Shown one piece after another: positions 24,164 to 33,849 of a stretch of 64,000 nucleotides of DNA (the stretch's first letter is position 1; the number at the start of each line of letters is the position of its first letter). The position numbers were made by a program, and so were the translations under genes. The notes under the pieces were generated by a model. That model did no database searches. It was not told where the DNA came from and saw nothing but the letters and a program-made list of their open reading frames with translations. The DNA lies in assembly GCF_004402405.1 (NCBI RefSeq), contig NZ_SOFE01000023.1, positions 246,297 through 310,296 on the forward strand, given 5' to 3'. This DNA is from Cryobacterium levicorallinum (GTDB lineage: Bacteria; Actinomycetota; Actinomycetes; Actinomycetales; Microbacteriaceae).

Positions 24164-25579
24164 CTAGGCATCGATCACTAAATCAGTGAGCGCGGTCGAG
24201 CAGCACGGCAGGAACTTGCCTGCATCGATTTCCCGAGCCCGGATCCCGCCCTGGTGGTTCATGTCGACTTCCCCGGAAAGCTTGACGACCTTGCAGGAGC
24301 CGCACATGCCTTCCCTGCAGTTCGCGCCAATCCTGACGCCCGCACGCTGGGCCACCCCGAGGATATGTTCGGTGGGGTCGATGCGCACGTTGATGCCGGT
24401 GCGCAGGAAGGAAAGGGTGAGACTTCCCGTGCCGACCGTGTCGAAGTTCGAGACATCGGTGGACCCGGCCTCCGGCCCCACATCCGGACTGGCGTCGGGG
24501 GCTTCGGGACAGGACGAGTCCGAGTCGACGGTTTCCAGCGGCAGCCCCGTGGCCTCCAGGGTTCCCTCGGCATCGTAGCCGGGCTCGTAGAGCCCGAATG
24601 CTGCGGGCTGGCTTTCGTAGTAGTCCTCGGCGGAATCGGCGATTTCCTCGGCGATTTCCTCTGCAATGTCCACTGCAAGCGCGACCTCCGCCTGGTATTC
24701 AAGAATGGTCTGGCGGTCTCCCGAGAAGAATTCCACGTGGATGGAGGTGTCGTCGACGCCGACTTTCTCAAGGAGCTTGGTGGCTGCGTTCAGGTAACCC
24801 TCGGGGCCGCAGGCATAAACCTGGCGCCCGTTGGCATCCGGGGCTACCTGGTCGAGCATGGCCGCCGTTAGCCTTCCGGTGAGCCCTTGCCACCCCTCGG
24901 GTTCGCTGCGGTTGCCCAGGGAGTAGAAGACCTTGACGCGTGAGTCCACGGAGGCGATGTAGTTCAATTCCTGGTGGAAGGCAAACCCTCCAGCCTCCGC
25001 TCCGTGGAAGAGCAGCACGACATCGGCCTGTCCGGGCAGGGAGTGGATGGTCCGCACCATCGACATGATGGGGGTGATGCCGGAGCCGGCCGCCAGTAAG
25101 AGGTACCGTGCCCGCCGGTCGACGTCGGGCAGGTGGAAGGCCCCGACCGGCCCGAGCATCTCCAGGACGGTGCCGGGTTTGACGTTCGCGTGCACCCACG
25201 GCGAGACCTGCCCCGTGGGGTCGCATTTGACTGTTATCTCAAAGGTCCACGGCTTGGTGGGCGAACTGGACAGCGAGTAGCTGCGGTCCACGGCGTCCTG
25301 GTCCTCGCCGTTCACGGGAAAGGCGACATTCACGTACTGGCCCGGACGGAACGCCAGGGGCGCCCCGTCGGAGCGGCGGAACACGAAGGTCATCATGCCG
25401 CCCGCCTCCGGAATGGTCTCGACACATTCGGCCATAAGCTCCTGCGGATTCCAGGGTCCCAATGCGCGGGCCGCACCGGCGGGTCCATCGGTGCTGCCCA
25501 GCACCCTGTTCCACGGCATCTCCAAGCCGCGAATGCGCTGTGGCTCCTGGATGGCCGTGACGGTGCCGAGTTCAATCAT
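24164..25579 (-). CDS. gbcB: glycine betaine monooxygenase, reductase component
   Basis: The 471-residue flavoprotein has an FAD/FMN-binding barrel (RSYSLSSSP, about residue 99), an NAD-binding domain (LLAAGSGITPIMSMVR, ACGPEGYL) and a C-terminal plant-type [2Fe-2S] ferredoxin (CREGMCGSCKVV, later C459/C460). It passes electrons from NAD(P)H to the Rieske oxygenase encoded just upstream, with which it overlaps by four bases (ATGA). Residues 290-384 form an unusually long acidic linker with repeats such as AEEIAEEIAD, before the ferredoxin domain. Typical relatives have a much shorter linker, as far as I recall. Another name for this component is BmoB. Confidence 0.87.
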   Translation of the reverse strand: MIELGTVTAIQEPQRIRGLEMPWNRVLGSTDGPAGAARALGPWNPQELMAECVETIPEAGGMMTFVFRRSDGAPLAFRPGQYVNVAFPVNGEDQDAVDRSYSLSSSPTKPWTFEITVKCDPTGQVSPWVHANVKPGTVLEMLGPVGAFHLPDVDRRARYLLLAAGSGITPIMSMVRTIHSLPGQADVVLLFHGAEAGGFAFHQELNYIASVDSRVKVFYSLGNRSEPEGWQGLTGRLTAAMLDQVAPDANGRQVYACGPEGYLNAATKLLEKVGVDDTSIHVEFFSGDRQTILEYQAEVALAVDIAEEIAEEIADSAEDYYESQPAAFGLYEPGYDAEGTLEATGLPLETVDSDSSCPEAPDASPDVGPEAGSTDVSNFDTVGTGSLTLSFLRTGINVRIDPTEHILGVAQRAGVRIGANCREGMCGSCKVVKLSGEVDMNHQGGIRAREIDAGKFLPCCSTALTDLVIDA

Positions 25580-26880
25580 GCCAAGTGCTCCTGCACGCGC
25601 TGTACATACCAGTTGATGAATGCCTCGACTTGGTATTCACTCTTCATGTACGGGCCGGGCTCGTAGGCGGGGCTGCTGGCGCCCTTCTGGCACAACTCCA
25701 CGAACGCCTTGTCCTGCAGATTGGTCTGCTTCCAGGTGTGGGTGAGCTTCTCCAGGTCGTAATCGACGCCTTCCACGGCGTCGTCAGCCACCAGCCAGGT
25801 GGTGCGTACCAGCGTCTGGTGCTCATTGACGGGGAAGACGGCGAACGTGATGATGTGGTCCGCGACGAAATGGAACCAGCTGTTGGGCTGCAGGTGCATC
25901 GAGCAGCGGCCAAGGCGGAAGTCGCGCAAGTCGCCGAGCAGCTTCTTGGAGAGTCTGCGCCCGTCGGGCGAGAACGATTCGCCGTCGCCGTCGAGAGCGT
26001 CTCGTGAGATGCGGATTCCCCCTACGCGGGTGTCGAGTTCCTCGACGGCCTCATAGGGAAGGCCATAACGGCGGCAACGGTCCTCGAGCGAGGACTGTGC
26101 TTCCTTGTTTCGGCCCCACACCTCCTCAAGATGGAGTGGGATCAGGCCCTCCGTCAGGCCCCAGGTGGGAAAGAGGGAGCAGGCGAGTTCCGGGTGGCCG
26201 TCGCAGTGGTAGCACTCACGGTTGTTCTCCATGACGAGCTTCCAGTTGCCCTCCTCGACGATGTTCTGCTGGTAAGCGATTTTCGTCTTCGATAGGTCGT
26301 GGGGCGCGAGGTAGGGTTCGAAGATCTTTCCGGTTTCGTCGAAGTCCGTTGGCAGTTCATCCGCAATGCAGACGAAGATGAGTCCTGCGAACACGCGGCT
26401 GTGGGCGCGCTTGAGACCGAAACAGCCCTTGTCGAACTGCGTTTCCCCCGGTGCCGAGGCATGGACCAAATCGCCGCGGGGGGAGTAGGTCCACGAGTGA
26501 TAGCCGCAGACCAGGTTGCCCGTGGTCCCCGAAGCTTCGGTCAGGACGCGGGCGCCCCGGTGGCGGCACACGTTGTGCAGCACGTTCACGCCGCCGTCGT
26601 CGTCGCGCAGCACGATCAGGGAATACGGGCCGTAATCGACAGTGACGTAGTCTCCTGGTTCCGGGAGCTCGGCGATGCTGGCGGCAAAGATCCAATGCTG
26701 GCCAAAAATGGCCTTCATGTCAATGTTGAAAATCGTCGGATCGGTGTAGAAGGGGGAATTGAGGGAATATCCCACCCGCCGAAAATCAAACAACTCGGTA
26801 ATTTCCGCCATCTGCTCGGCTGGCAAGTATGAAGCGAGTCTTCCACGTGAATTGAGGGGCATGTGTACTGGAGCAGCCAT
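25576..26880 (-). CDS. gbcA: glycine betaine monooxygenase, Rieske oxygenase component
   Basis: The 434-residue protein is a ring-hydroxylating-type oxygenase alpha subunit. The Rieske centre is CRHRGARV ... CGYHSW (C105, H107, C125, H128), and the mononuclear iron site is in NRECYHCDGHPE (H225, H229). In the GbcAB/BmoA system it hydroxylates a methyl group of glycine betaine, giving dimethylglycine and formaldehyde. The neighbours (reductase, formaldehyde dehydrogenase, choline oxidation genes, DMG oxidase) make this assignment strong. GGGAGG precedes ATG 26880. It is divergent from the LysR gene with 155 bases between, so activation by that regulator is likely. Confidence 0.9.
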   Translation of the reverse strand: MAAPVHMPLNSRGRLASYLPAEQMAEITELFDFRRVGYSLNSPFYTDPTIFNIDMKAIFGQHWIFAASIAELPEPGDYVTVDYGPYSLIVLRDDDGGVNVLHNVCRHRGARVLTEASGTTGNLVCGYHSWTYSPRGDLVHASAPGETQFDKGCFGLKRAHSRVFAGLIFVCIADELPTDFDETGKIFEPYLAPHDLSKTKIAYQQNIVEEGNWKLVMENNRECYHCDGHPELACSLFPTWGLTEGLIPLHLEEVWGRNKEAQSSLEDRCRRYGLPYEAVEELDTRVGGIRISRDALDGDGESFSPDGRRLSKKLLGDLRDFRLGRCSMHLQPNSWFHFVADHIITFAVFPVNEHQTLVRTTWLVADDAVEGVDYDLEKLTHTWKQTNLQDKAFVELCQKGASSPAYEPGPYMKSEYQVEAFINWYVQRVQEHLA

Positions 26881-27035
26881 GGGTTTCCTCCCGAGAGGGT
26901 TGGATGAGTGTGCGATGAGTGAGACCCGGAGTGGGGGGCAACCGGCGTTGTCGAAAACGGCTAATCCTGAGATTAGGGAGCATAGATCTGCAACAAAAGC
27001 GCAAGATTTAGCAAATAACAGTGCAGAATAAGTGC

Positions 27036-27968
27036 ATGATCGATCCACGGCTTATAACACTTCGGGTACTTGGCCGGTGCGGCACCGTTGGGGCTACGGC
27101 GGCGCTCACGGGTTATTCTCCCTCCGCGGTCTCCGCGCAATTGCGTGAGCTCCAGCGTGTGCTCGGAATGCAGCTGCTGACGAAGGACGGTCGAGGGGTA
27201 CGGCTAACCGCCACGGGCCGCTATCTCGTGGCGGGCTCGGACGCGCTCATTGCGGAATGGGAGAGCCTGCGCGCCGCGGCCATGGAGGCCGGCGACCAGG
27301 TGCCGTCCCGTTTGGGGCTCGGTGGATTCTCCACGGCGGCTGCCCAGCTGCTCGCGCCGCTGGCCGCCACGCTGCGCTCGACACGCCCCCTGCTAGAGGT
27401 GCAGGTACTCGAGGCCAACCCGGCTCGCTGCTTCGACTTGTTGGTTGCCGAGCGAATCGACCTCGCGGTCATCGTCGCCATGCAGTCCGACACCCCGGTT
27501 GAGGATGATGCGCGCTTCGAACAGACTGTTCTGCTCGACGATCCCCTGGACGTGATCATTCCCGCCGACCATCCGTTGGCATCACGGCAAACGGTGACGC
27601 TCGAGGAGCTGGCCACGGAACCCTGGATCACCGAGGCCGCCGGTTCCACCTACCATGCCCTATTTACGGCGGCGTTCACGGCAGTCGGGGTGACACCGCG
27701 AATTGCCCATGAGGCCGTGGAATGGGAAACCCAGATCGCCTTCGTTGGTGCGGGGCTGGGCTTGGGACTGCTGCCGCGGCTGGCGCCGCTGCACGGTGCC
27801 GAAAACGTGGTTCGACTGCGCATTGCCGGCAAGGGCAAACCCTCGCGCCGCATTGTCGCTGCGGTGCGCAAGGGCAGCATCACATCGCCCCTGATCCAGG
27901 AGTCGCTCGGCATTTTGCAGGTCAGCGCCAATCGGATCCTCACCGCCCGACCCGAAGACGATCTCTGA
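27036..27968 (+). CDS. LysR-family transcriptional regulator
   Basis: The 310-residue protein begins with a winged helix (PRLITLRVLGRCGTVGATAA, PSAVSAQLRELQRVLG) followed by a substrate-binding domain (LGLGGFSTAAAQLLAPLAAT, later FVGAGLGLGLLP). LysR proteins usually activate the divergently transcribed operon in response to a pathway intermediate, here gbcAB-fdhA. ATG 27036 is preferred; an in-frame GTG at 27021 is also possible. A perfect 14-bp hairpin after the gene separates it from the convergent ABC-transporter operon. Confidence 0.87.
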   Translation: MIDPRLITLRVLGRCGTVGATAALTGYSPSAVSAQLRELQRVLGMQLLTKDGRGVRLTATGRYLVAGSDALIAEWESLRAAAMEAGDQVPSRLGLGGFSTAAAQLLAPLAATLRSTRPLLEVQVLEANPARCFDLLVAERIDLAVIVAMQSDTPVEDDARFEQTVLLDDPLDVIIPADHPLASRQTVTLEELATEPWITEAAGSTYHALFTAAFTAVGVTPRIAHEAVEWETQIAFVGAGLGLGLLPRLAPLHGAENVVRLRIAGKGKPSRRIVAAVRKGSITSPLIQESLGILQVSANRILTARPEDDL

Positions 27969-28062
27969 GAGCGGATGCCCACGATTCGTCGCAGACAGGG
28001 CCAGCAGATCCGCATGGTGGCGACACGTTCGCGCTGCCCGAACAAGGAGCTGAAAACAAGTC

Positions 28063-28099
28063 ACTCACCCACCCACGGATTTCCGGTGGGTGGGTGAGT
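28063..28099. terminator. bidirectional terminator hairpin
   Basis: ACTCACCCACCCAC (28063-28076) and GTGGGTGGGTGAGT (28086-28099) form a perfect 14-bp stem with a 9-base loop between the convergent LysR and proX genes. A TCTACC sequence follows on the plus side. Confidence 0.75.
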
Positions 28100-28170
28100 C
28101 TACCGACCCGGCTGAGATCAGTGAGACAGCCCAGGGAGGACTCGCCGCCGCATAATCTGAACGTTCTGGA

Positions 28171-29151
28171 CTAGTTGAGCCAGGCGTTCACAGCATCCTC
28201 GTTAGCATCCACCCATTTCTTTGCCGCCTCCTCGGGCATCATGCCGCCCTGGATATCCGTAGCAACCGCATTCTGGTCCTCATTGGTCCAGTTGAATGAT
28301 TTCGCAAGCTTGGCTGCGGGCGATCCACTGTCCGCAAACTTCTTCGAAATAATCTTGTTGAGCTTGTATTCCGGGTAGTCACAGGCTACTTCTTCCGCGT
28401 TCGCGTCGCAGCCCTCGGTCCACGCCGGCAAGTTGACCTTTTTAAGCGGCACCTGGGCCAGGAACCACTGCGGCTCGTAGAAATAGCCCAGAATCGGCGT
28501 CTTATTCTGCTCCGCTGTACGGAATGACTGGATCAGGGCGGCCTCCGAACCGGAGAACACCACCTTGTAGTCCAGATTGAGGTTCTTCACCAGCGCCTCG
28601 TCATTGGTGACGAAGGCGGGATCGCCGTCGAGTAGCTGCCCTTTGCCTCCGGATTCGGACGTGGCGAGCATCGAGGCATACTTGTTCAGGTTCTCCCATT
28701 CCGTGATGTCCGGATACTTCTCGGCCATCCAGGGCGCCACGTACCAGCCGATGTAGCCCACGTTTCCGGTGGCGCCAGCGTCGACGGCCACTTTCTGATC
28801 GGTGATGTACTGCTTGGCGAGATCATCGTGGCCCCAGTTCTCGATCACGATGTCCACCTCGCCGGAGGCAAAGCCCTGCCACGAAATCTGCTCATTCAGG
28901 TCCTTCTGCACCACGGTGCAGCCCAACTCGTTCTTCGCCACATAGCTGTACACGGCGGCATTGGCCGTGTACCCCACCCAGGCGTTCATTGCGACGTTGA
29001 CCGTTCCGCAGGCCGCCGCGCCGTCGGCAGCCGGGTCGGCAGCCGACTGATTGACGGAGGCACCGCCGCAGCCTGCGAACAGCATGATCGCGGCAGCAGC
29101 TCCAGCCACTGCCGGGACAGTTCGATTCAACAGCAATCTAGCTTTGTTCAT
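28171..29151 (-). CDS. proX: glycine betaine/choline ABC transporter, substrate-binding lipoprotein
   Basis: The 326-residue protein has a lipoprotein signal (basic start, hydrophobic AVAGAAAAIMLFAGC, lipobox LFAGC with C28) and an OpuAC/ProX-type ligand-binding domain: VAMNAWVGYTANAAVYSYVA, SGEVDIVIENWGHD, GYIGWYVAPWMAEKYPD, then PILGYFYEPQWFLAQVP. Tryptophans and tyrosines in these loops form the aromatic box that binds quaternary ammonium groups in the family. It is the last gene of the choline operon, 65 bases after the permease gene, and delivers substrate to the fused permease and ProV ATPase. Confidence 0.87.
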   Translation of the reverse strand: MNKARLLLNRTVPAVAGAAAAIMLFAGCGGASVNQSAADPAADGAAACGTVNVAMNAWVGYTANAAVYSYVAKNELGCTVVQKDLNEQISWQGFASGEVDIVIENWGHDDLAKQYITDQKVAVDAGATGNVGYIGWYVAPWMAEKYPDITEWENLNKYASMLATSESGGKGQLLDGDPAFVTNDEALVKNLNLDYKVVFSGSEAALIQSFRTAEQNKTPILGYFYEPQWFLAQVPLKKVNLPAWTEGCDANAEEVACDYPEYKLNKIISKKFADSGSPAAKLAKSFNWTNEDQNAVATDIQGGMMPEEAAKKWVDANEDAVNAWLN

Positions 29152-29216
29152 TATCTGATCTCCTTATTGGGGGGACTGCGGGGGTGCACCGCGCCGGGCG
29201 CAGGGCGATCATGCGG

Positions 29217-31262
29217 TCAGGTTGTCGACGTTTTGGGCGAAGGGATTTTTCGCGCCGGTGTGGCTGCGGCGGCCTGGGTCATCCTGTCCAGCAGGATGCC
29301 GAGGAAGACGATGGCAAGGCCTGCAGCGAGGCCCTTGCCGAAGAGCGAGCTTTGCACGAAGCCAGCAACGACGTCGTACCCGAGGCCGCCTGCGCCCACG
29401 AGCGCACCCACCACCACCATGGCCAGGACATAGATCAGGCCCTGGTTCGCGGCGAGGGCCAGGGTCTGCCTGGCCATCGGAAGCTGGACCTTGGTGATGA
29501 CCTGCCAGGGGGTGGAGCCGCTGGATACGGCGGCTTCGACAACGGTGGGGGAGATCGCCGCGATGCCGTCGGCCGTGATCTTGATGGCCACGGGGGCGGC
29601 GTAGATGATTCCGGCGATGATCGCTGTAAAACGGGTGGCGCCGAAGAGGCCCAGGAACGGGACCAGGTAGACAAAGGCGGGCATGGTCTGGCCCGCGTCC
29701 AGCATGGGCCGCATAATCTGGTCCACCCGAGCGGACCGTCCCATGGCGACGCCGAAGACTATACCCAGGACCATGACCACCGTGGTTGCTACCAGCGTTG
29801 CGGCCAGGGTGACCATGGAGTCGCTCCAGAGGCCGAGGTAGATAATAACGCCCAGGCAGGCAGTGGTCAGGGCCGAGAGCTTCCAGCCGCCCAGGGCGTA
29901 GGCGGCTAGGGCAATAGCGGCCACCAGGATGTAGAAGGGTGTCTCGGTGAGCAGCGACTGGAACGGGTTGAGGATCCCGGTGGTGACGGCTTCCCGGAAG
30001 GAGACGGTGAAGAGGGATAGGTTGGCCTGCGTCCATTCGCTGGCCGAGCTCACGGCTTGGACGATCACCCGGCCGATGTCAAGGTTGGCCGGGAATGCGG
30101 CGGCCCACAGCATGGTCCGGGAGAACTGCACCATGACCAGGGCCAGCACCAGGGTCATGCCCAGGAGGATGTATCTGGTCCTGCGGGAGACCCTGCGGTT
30201 GCGGGCTGCTCCTGGTTCCGCGCGGCGGCTTGCGGCGGTGGTCACCCGGTCCAGCATGATCGCCAGCAGGACTATGGACAGTCCAGCGTTGACGGCGGTG
30301 CCGACGTCCAGCGACTGCAGCGCCCGGACCACCACCTGGCCGAGCCCGGGGGCTGCGATCAGGGCGGCGATGGTGACCATGGACAGGGCAGCCATGGTGC
30401 TCTGGTTGATCCCCATGACGATGGTGCGGCGGGCCATGGGAAGCTGCAGGGTAAGGAGCCGCTGCACACCAGTTGTGCCCAGTGAATCGGATGCTTCGCG
30501 GGTGTTCTCGGGGATGCCGCGGATGCCGTGCGCCGTCAGGCGGATCACGGGCGGAGCCGCGTAGATCACTGTGGCGATAACGGCCGATGCCGGGCCGATG
30601 AGGAAGATCAAAGCCAGGGGGGCCAGGTACACGAACGTTGGCAGCGTCTGCATGAAGTCCAGTACCGGCGTGATCAACTTGGCGACGCGGCCGTACACGC
30701 CGGCCAGGACACCGAGTGGGATTCCAACCAGAAGGGTCAGCAGCACAGCGGTGACGACCAAGGCGAACGTGTAGGTGGCCTCGAGGAACAGGCCCTGGAA
30801 GCCAAAGAATATAAGGATGGTCACCGTCAACAGTGCGACCCGGGCATTTCCGATCGCCAACGCGATCCACCCCAGCAAGCCCACCGTTCCGAGCCAGCCG
30901 ATTTCCGGCAGACGAAGGCCCGTGGAACTCGCCGCAAAGGTGGTGATGAACAGGTTGGCCACGGCGTCGACGCCGGCACGCAAGGGCGTTAAGACGTACA
31001 GGAAGACGGGGTTGTCCGCGCGGTTTGCCGCTACCCAAACGTTGAACTGGTTGAGGGAGCGGTGCAGGTCCGTCAGCTCAGAGGCCGGCAGCGTCAGGGT
31101 GGAGGTTCCATGCAGGAAAACGAATCCCAGGATCCAGACGACGACTGCGCTGGCCAACAGGATGGTGCGTCTGCTGGGCCTGCGGCGCGGTTCGAGGGTA
31201 CGGGAGGGGGAGGGGAACGGTGCGGGCTGCGCCGTGGCCCGATCCCGGACGAGGACGGACAC
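29217..31262 (-). CDS. proW: betaine/choline ABC transporter permease with two fused permease domains
   Basis: The 681-residue protein contains two copies of a ProW-type permease domain: each has FVYLxPLxLxF-like and AAPxxIxxTAxGI segments (LPTFVYLAPLALIFLIG and MPAFVYLVPFLGLFG; YAAPPVIRLTAHGIRGI and YAAPVAIKITADGIAAI). Each copy ends with a QLPMAR cytoplasmic loop that docks to the ATPase. About 12-14 membrane helices in total are visible. Standard ProW proteins have one such domain of about 300 residues and act as dimers; here the dimer is a single chain. It starts with GTG, whose G overlaps the last base of the proV stop codon. Confidence 0.87.
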   Translation of the reverse strand: MSVLVRDRATAQPAPFPSPSRTLEPRRRPSRRTILLASAVVVWILGFVFLHGTSTLTLPASELTDLHRSLNQFNVWVAANRADNPVFLYVLTPLRAGVDAVANLFITTFAASSTGLRLPEIGWLGTVGLLGWIALAIGNARVALLTVTILIFFGFQGLFLEATYTFALVVTAVLLTLLVGIPLGVLAGVYGRVAKLITPVLDFMQTLPTFVYLAPLALIFLIGPASAVIATVIYAAPPVIRLTAHGIRGIPENTREASDSLGTTGVQRLLTLQLPMARRTIVMGINQSTMAALSMVTIAALIAAPGLGQVVVRALQSLDVGTAVNAGLSIVLLAIMLDRVTTAASRRAEPGAARNRRVSRRTRYILLGMTLVLALVMVQFSRTMLWAAAFPANLDIGRVIVQAVSSASEWTQANLSLFTVSFREAVTTGILNPFQSLLTETPFYILVAAIALAAYALGGWKLSALTTACLGVIIYLGLWSDSMVTLAATLVATTVVMVLGIVFGVAMGRSARVDQIMRPMLDAGQTMPAFVYLVPFLGLFGATRFTAIIAGIIYAAPVAIKITADGIAAISPTVVEAAVSSGSTPWQVITKVQLPMARQTLALAANQGLIYVLAMVVVGALVGAGGLGYDVVAGFVQSSLFGKGLAAGLAIVFLGILLDRMTQAAAATPARKIPSPKTSTT

Positions 31263-32296
31263 TAGGCCGCTGCTTCCGTGCGCTGTAGTACCGACAGGAT
31301 GCTGTCACGGTCGATCTGCCCGGTGATCCGGCCGGAATCCTCCACCAGGACGGGGCAGGGGGACTGCATGACCGCCGCGATGGCATCGCGGATGATCATC
31401 CGTGAACTGAGAACGGGCGCGTCAGCCGGTGTTGCGGCCTCAACGGGCCGGGTGATCCACTTCAGGGTCAGGACATCCGCGCGGAGGACTTCGGACACGA
31501 AGTCCTCAATGTATTTGTCCGCCGGGGACCCCACCAGCTCATCTCCCGTGCCGCACTGGACCGTCTCTCCGTTTCGCATGATCAGGATGCGGTCGCCGAG
31601 CTTGAGCGCCTCGGAGAGGTCGTGGGTCACGAAAACCATGGTCTTGCCCATTTCCTTGTGCAGCCGGATGACTTCGGCCTGCATATCACGGCGAATGAGC
31701 GGATCCAGGGCGGAGAAGGGCTCGTCGAAGAGGATGGTGTCCGGATCCCCGGCAAGGGCCCGGCCCAGGCCCACGCGCTGCTGCATCCCGCCGGACAGCT
31801 GGTCCGGGTAGTGCTGTTCGTAGCCCTTGAGGCCCACGAGTTCGATGATCTCCCGGGCCCGGGTGAAGCGTTCTTTTTTGGCCGCCCCGCGGATCTGCAG
31901 CCCGTACGAGACGTTGTCGAGCACGGTGCGGTGCGGGAGGAGGCCGAAATGCTGGAACACCATGGACATCTTCCGCCGGCGCAGTTCGCGGAGCTCGGCC
32001 ATGCCTGCCTGGAGAACATCCTTGCCGTCCACCAGGACCTGCCCGGAGGTGGGTTCGATCAGCCGGGTCAGGCACCGGATCAGGGTGGACTTGCCGGATC
32101 CGGAAAGTCCCATGACCACGAAGACCTCGCCTTTGGCGACGTCGAAACTCAGGTCACGGACGGCAGCGTTGCAGCCGGTACGTTCCAGCAGTTCCGCTGA
32201 GTTGAGGCCCGAGAGTTCGGGGTTTCCGGGAATCTGGTCGCCCCCCGGTCCGAAGACCTTCCAAAGGTTGCGCACGGAGATGTCGGGACTATTCAT
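31262..32296 (-). CDS. proV: betaine/choline ABC transporter ATP-binding protein
   Basis: The 344-residue protein has Walker [10 protein letters not shown], signature [10 protein letters not shown], Walker [10 protein letters not shown] and the H-loop VTHDLSEA. The residues after about 265 form a regulatory tail ending in one CBS-like segment ([20 protein letters not shown]), as in ProV/OpuAA osmoprotectant ATPases. The N-terminal extension [14 protein letters not shown] is the usual ProV opening. CAGGAG precedes ATG 32296, which overlaps the betaine-aldehyde dehydrogenase stop (ATGA), so the operon is translationally coupled. Confidence 0.88.
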   Translation of the reverse strand: MNSPDISVRNLWKVFGPGGDQIPGNPELSGLNSAELLERTGCNAAVRDLSFDVAKGEVFVVMGLSGSGKSTLIRCLTRLIEPTSGQVLVDGKDVLQAGMAELRELRRRKMSMVFQHFGLLPHRTVLDNVSYGLQIRGAAKKERFTRAREIIELVGLKGYEQHYPDQLSGGMQQRVGLGRALAGDPDTILFDEPFSALDPLIRRDMQAEVIRLHKEMGKTMVFVTHDLSEALKLGDRILIMRNGETVQCGTGDELVGSPADKYIEDFVSEVLRADVLTLKWITRPVEAATPADAPVLSSRMIIRDAIAAVMQSPCPVLVEDSGRITGQIDRDSILSVLQRTEAAA

Positions 32297-33849
32297 TGCT
32301 GTACTCCTGCCGGTGGAGACTCGAACCAGTGGCTGGGCTGGGGGTTGATGTTTTGCCAGATGTGTTTGGTTTCTCGGTACTCCGCGAGACCCTGAAGCCC
32401 AAGTTCGCGGCCGTTTCCCGACTTGCCGAACCCGCCCCACTCAGCTTGGGGAAGGTAGGGGTGGTAGTCGTTGATCCACACCGTTCCGTGCCGGAGGGAT
32501 CCGGCAACGCGCTGGGCGCGGGAACCGTCATTCGTCCAGACGGCGCCAGCCAGCCCGTAGGCGGTGTCGTTCGCCAGCATGATGGCTTCCTGCTCAGTGC
32601 TGAAGGTCTCCACGGTCAGGACCGGTCCAAACGACTCTTCCTGGACGGCGTTCATGGACGTGTGGCAGTCATCCAGGATGGTGGGAGGGTAGTAGCTGCC
32701 GATTGCCAGCGCGCCGGTGTCGGGGATATATCCGCCGCACAGCAGCGTGGCTCCTTCCGCGATGCCGGCCTGGACATAGGCGTGGACCCTGTCACGGTGC
32801 GCGGCCGAAATCAGCGGGCCGGTTTCCGCGCGCTCGTCGAAGGGACCGCCAAGCCGGATGGACTGGGCGCGCCGCACCAGTTCGGCCATGAACTCGTCGT
32901 GGATCGATTCCTCAATAATGAGCCTCGTGCCGGCCGAGCACACCTGCCCGGAATGCAGGAACACCGCAGTGAGGGCATTATCCAAAGCAGACTCGCGGTC
33001 GGCGTCAGCGAAGACAATGTTCGGATTCTTCCCGCCCAGTTCCAGGGCGACCCGCTTCACGGTGTCGGCCGCGGCCTTCATGATGCTGATCCCGGTGGCC
33101 AGGCCGCCGGTGAAGGAGACCAGGTCAACGTCCGGGCTTTCGCTCAGGACGGCGCCGACCTCGGGGCCCGTGCCGGTGACGAGGTTTGCGACGCCGGGCG
33201 GCAACCCGGCTTCCAGGAGCGTTTCCATCAGCAGGATGGCCGTGGAGGGAGTCAATTCGCTGGGTTTCAGGACGAAGGTATTACCGGCCAGCAGGGCCGG
33301 GGCCACCTTCCAGGAGGCCTGCAGAAGGGGGTAGTTCCACGGCGTGATGAGTCCGCAAACCCCGACCGGTGCGTGGACAACGCGGCTGATGCTGCCGGGA
33401 TTTCCGGTGTCGATCACACGGCCTGCGTCCGTCCCGGCGATGCCGCCGTAGTACCTGAAGCAGGCGGCGATATCGTCGATGTCGTATTCCGCTTCGACGT
33501 AGCGCTTGCCCGTGTCGAGGGCCTCGGCCCGGGCATACAGGGCCTTGTCGCGCTCCAGCAATTCGGCGGTGCGGAGCAGGACCTGGCCACGCGCCTTCTC
33601 GCTGGTTCCCGGCCACGCTCCGCTGTCGAACGCGCGACGGGCGCTGGCGACGGCTTCCCCGGCGTCGGCGGCCGTGCATTCGGCAACCTCGGCGACCTGT
33701 TCACCGTCCGCCGGGCAGCGGATGACCCGGGTGTACCCGGTGGCCGTTTCAGTCCACCGGCCGTTCGCAAACAGCCCAGGCACCGGTGCGTCATCGGGGA
33801 CCGTGACGGTTCCAAGGCCGGTCAGCTGAACACCCTGAACGCGGTTCAT
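32293..33849 (-). CDS. betB: betaine-aldehyde dehydrogenase
   Basis: The 518-residue NAD(P)-dependent aldehyde dehydrogenase has [20 protein letters not shown] with NTFVLKPSE (cofactor site), FTGG, the general-base glutamate in [17 protein letters not shown] and the catalytic cysteine in [10 protein letters not shown]. The first two thirds resemble BetB, and the operon position between choline dehydrogenase and betaine transport supports betaine aldehyde as substrate, giving glycine betaine. Start and stop codons both overlap neighbours by four bases. The N-terminus has about 25 extra residues ahead of the usual FANGRW motif. Confidence 0.88.
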   Translation of the reverse strand: MNRVQGVQLTGLGTVTVPDDAPVPGLFANGRWTETATGYTRVIRCPADGEQVAEVAECTAADAGEAVASARRAFDSGAWPGTSEKARGQVLLRTAELLERDKALYARAEALDTGKRYVEAEYDIDDIAACFRYYGGIAGTDAGRVIDTGNPGSISRVVHAPVGVCGLITPWNYPLLQASWKVAPALLAGNTFVLKPSELTPSTAILLMETLLEAGLPPGVANLVTGTGPEVGAVLSESPDVDLVSFTGGLATGISIMKAAADTVKRVALELGGKNPNIVFADADRESALDNALTAVFLHSGQVCSAGTRLIIEESIHDEFMAELVRRAQSIRLGGPFDERAETGPLISAAHRDRVHAYVQAGIAEGATLLCGGYIPDTGALAIGSYYPPTILDDCHTSMNAVQEESFGPVLTVETFSTEQEAIMLANDTAYGLAGAVWTNDGSRAQRVAGSLRHGTVWINDYHPYLPQAEWGGFGKSGNGRELGLQGLAEYRETKHIWQNINPQPSHWFESPPAGVQQ

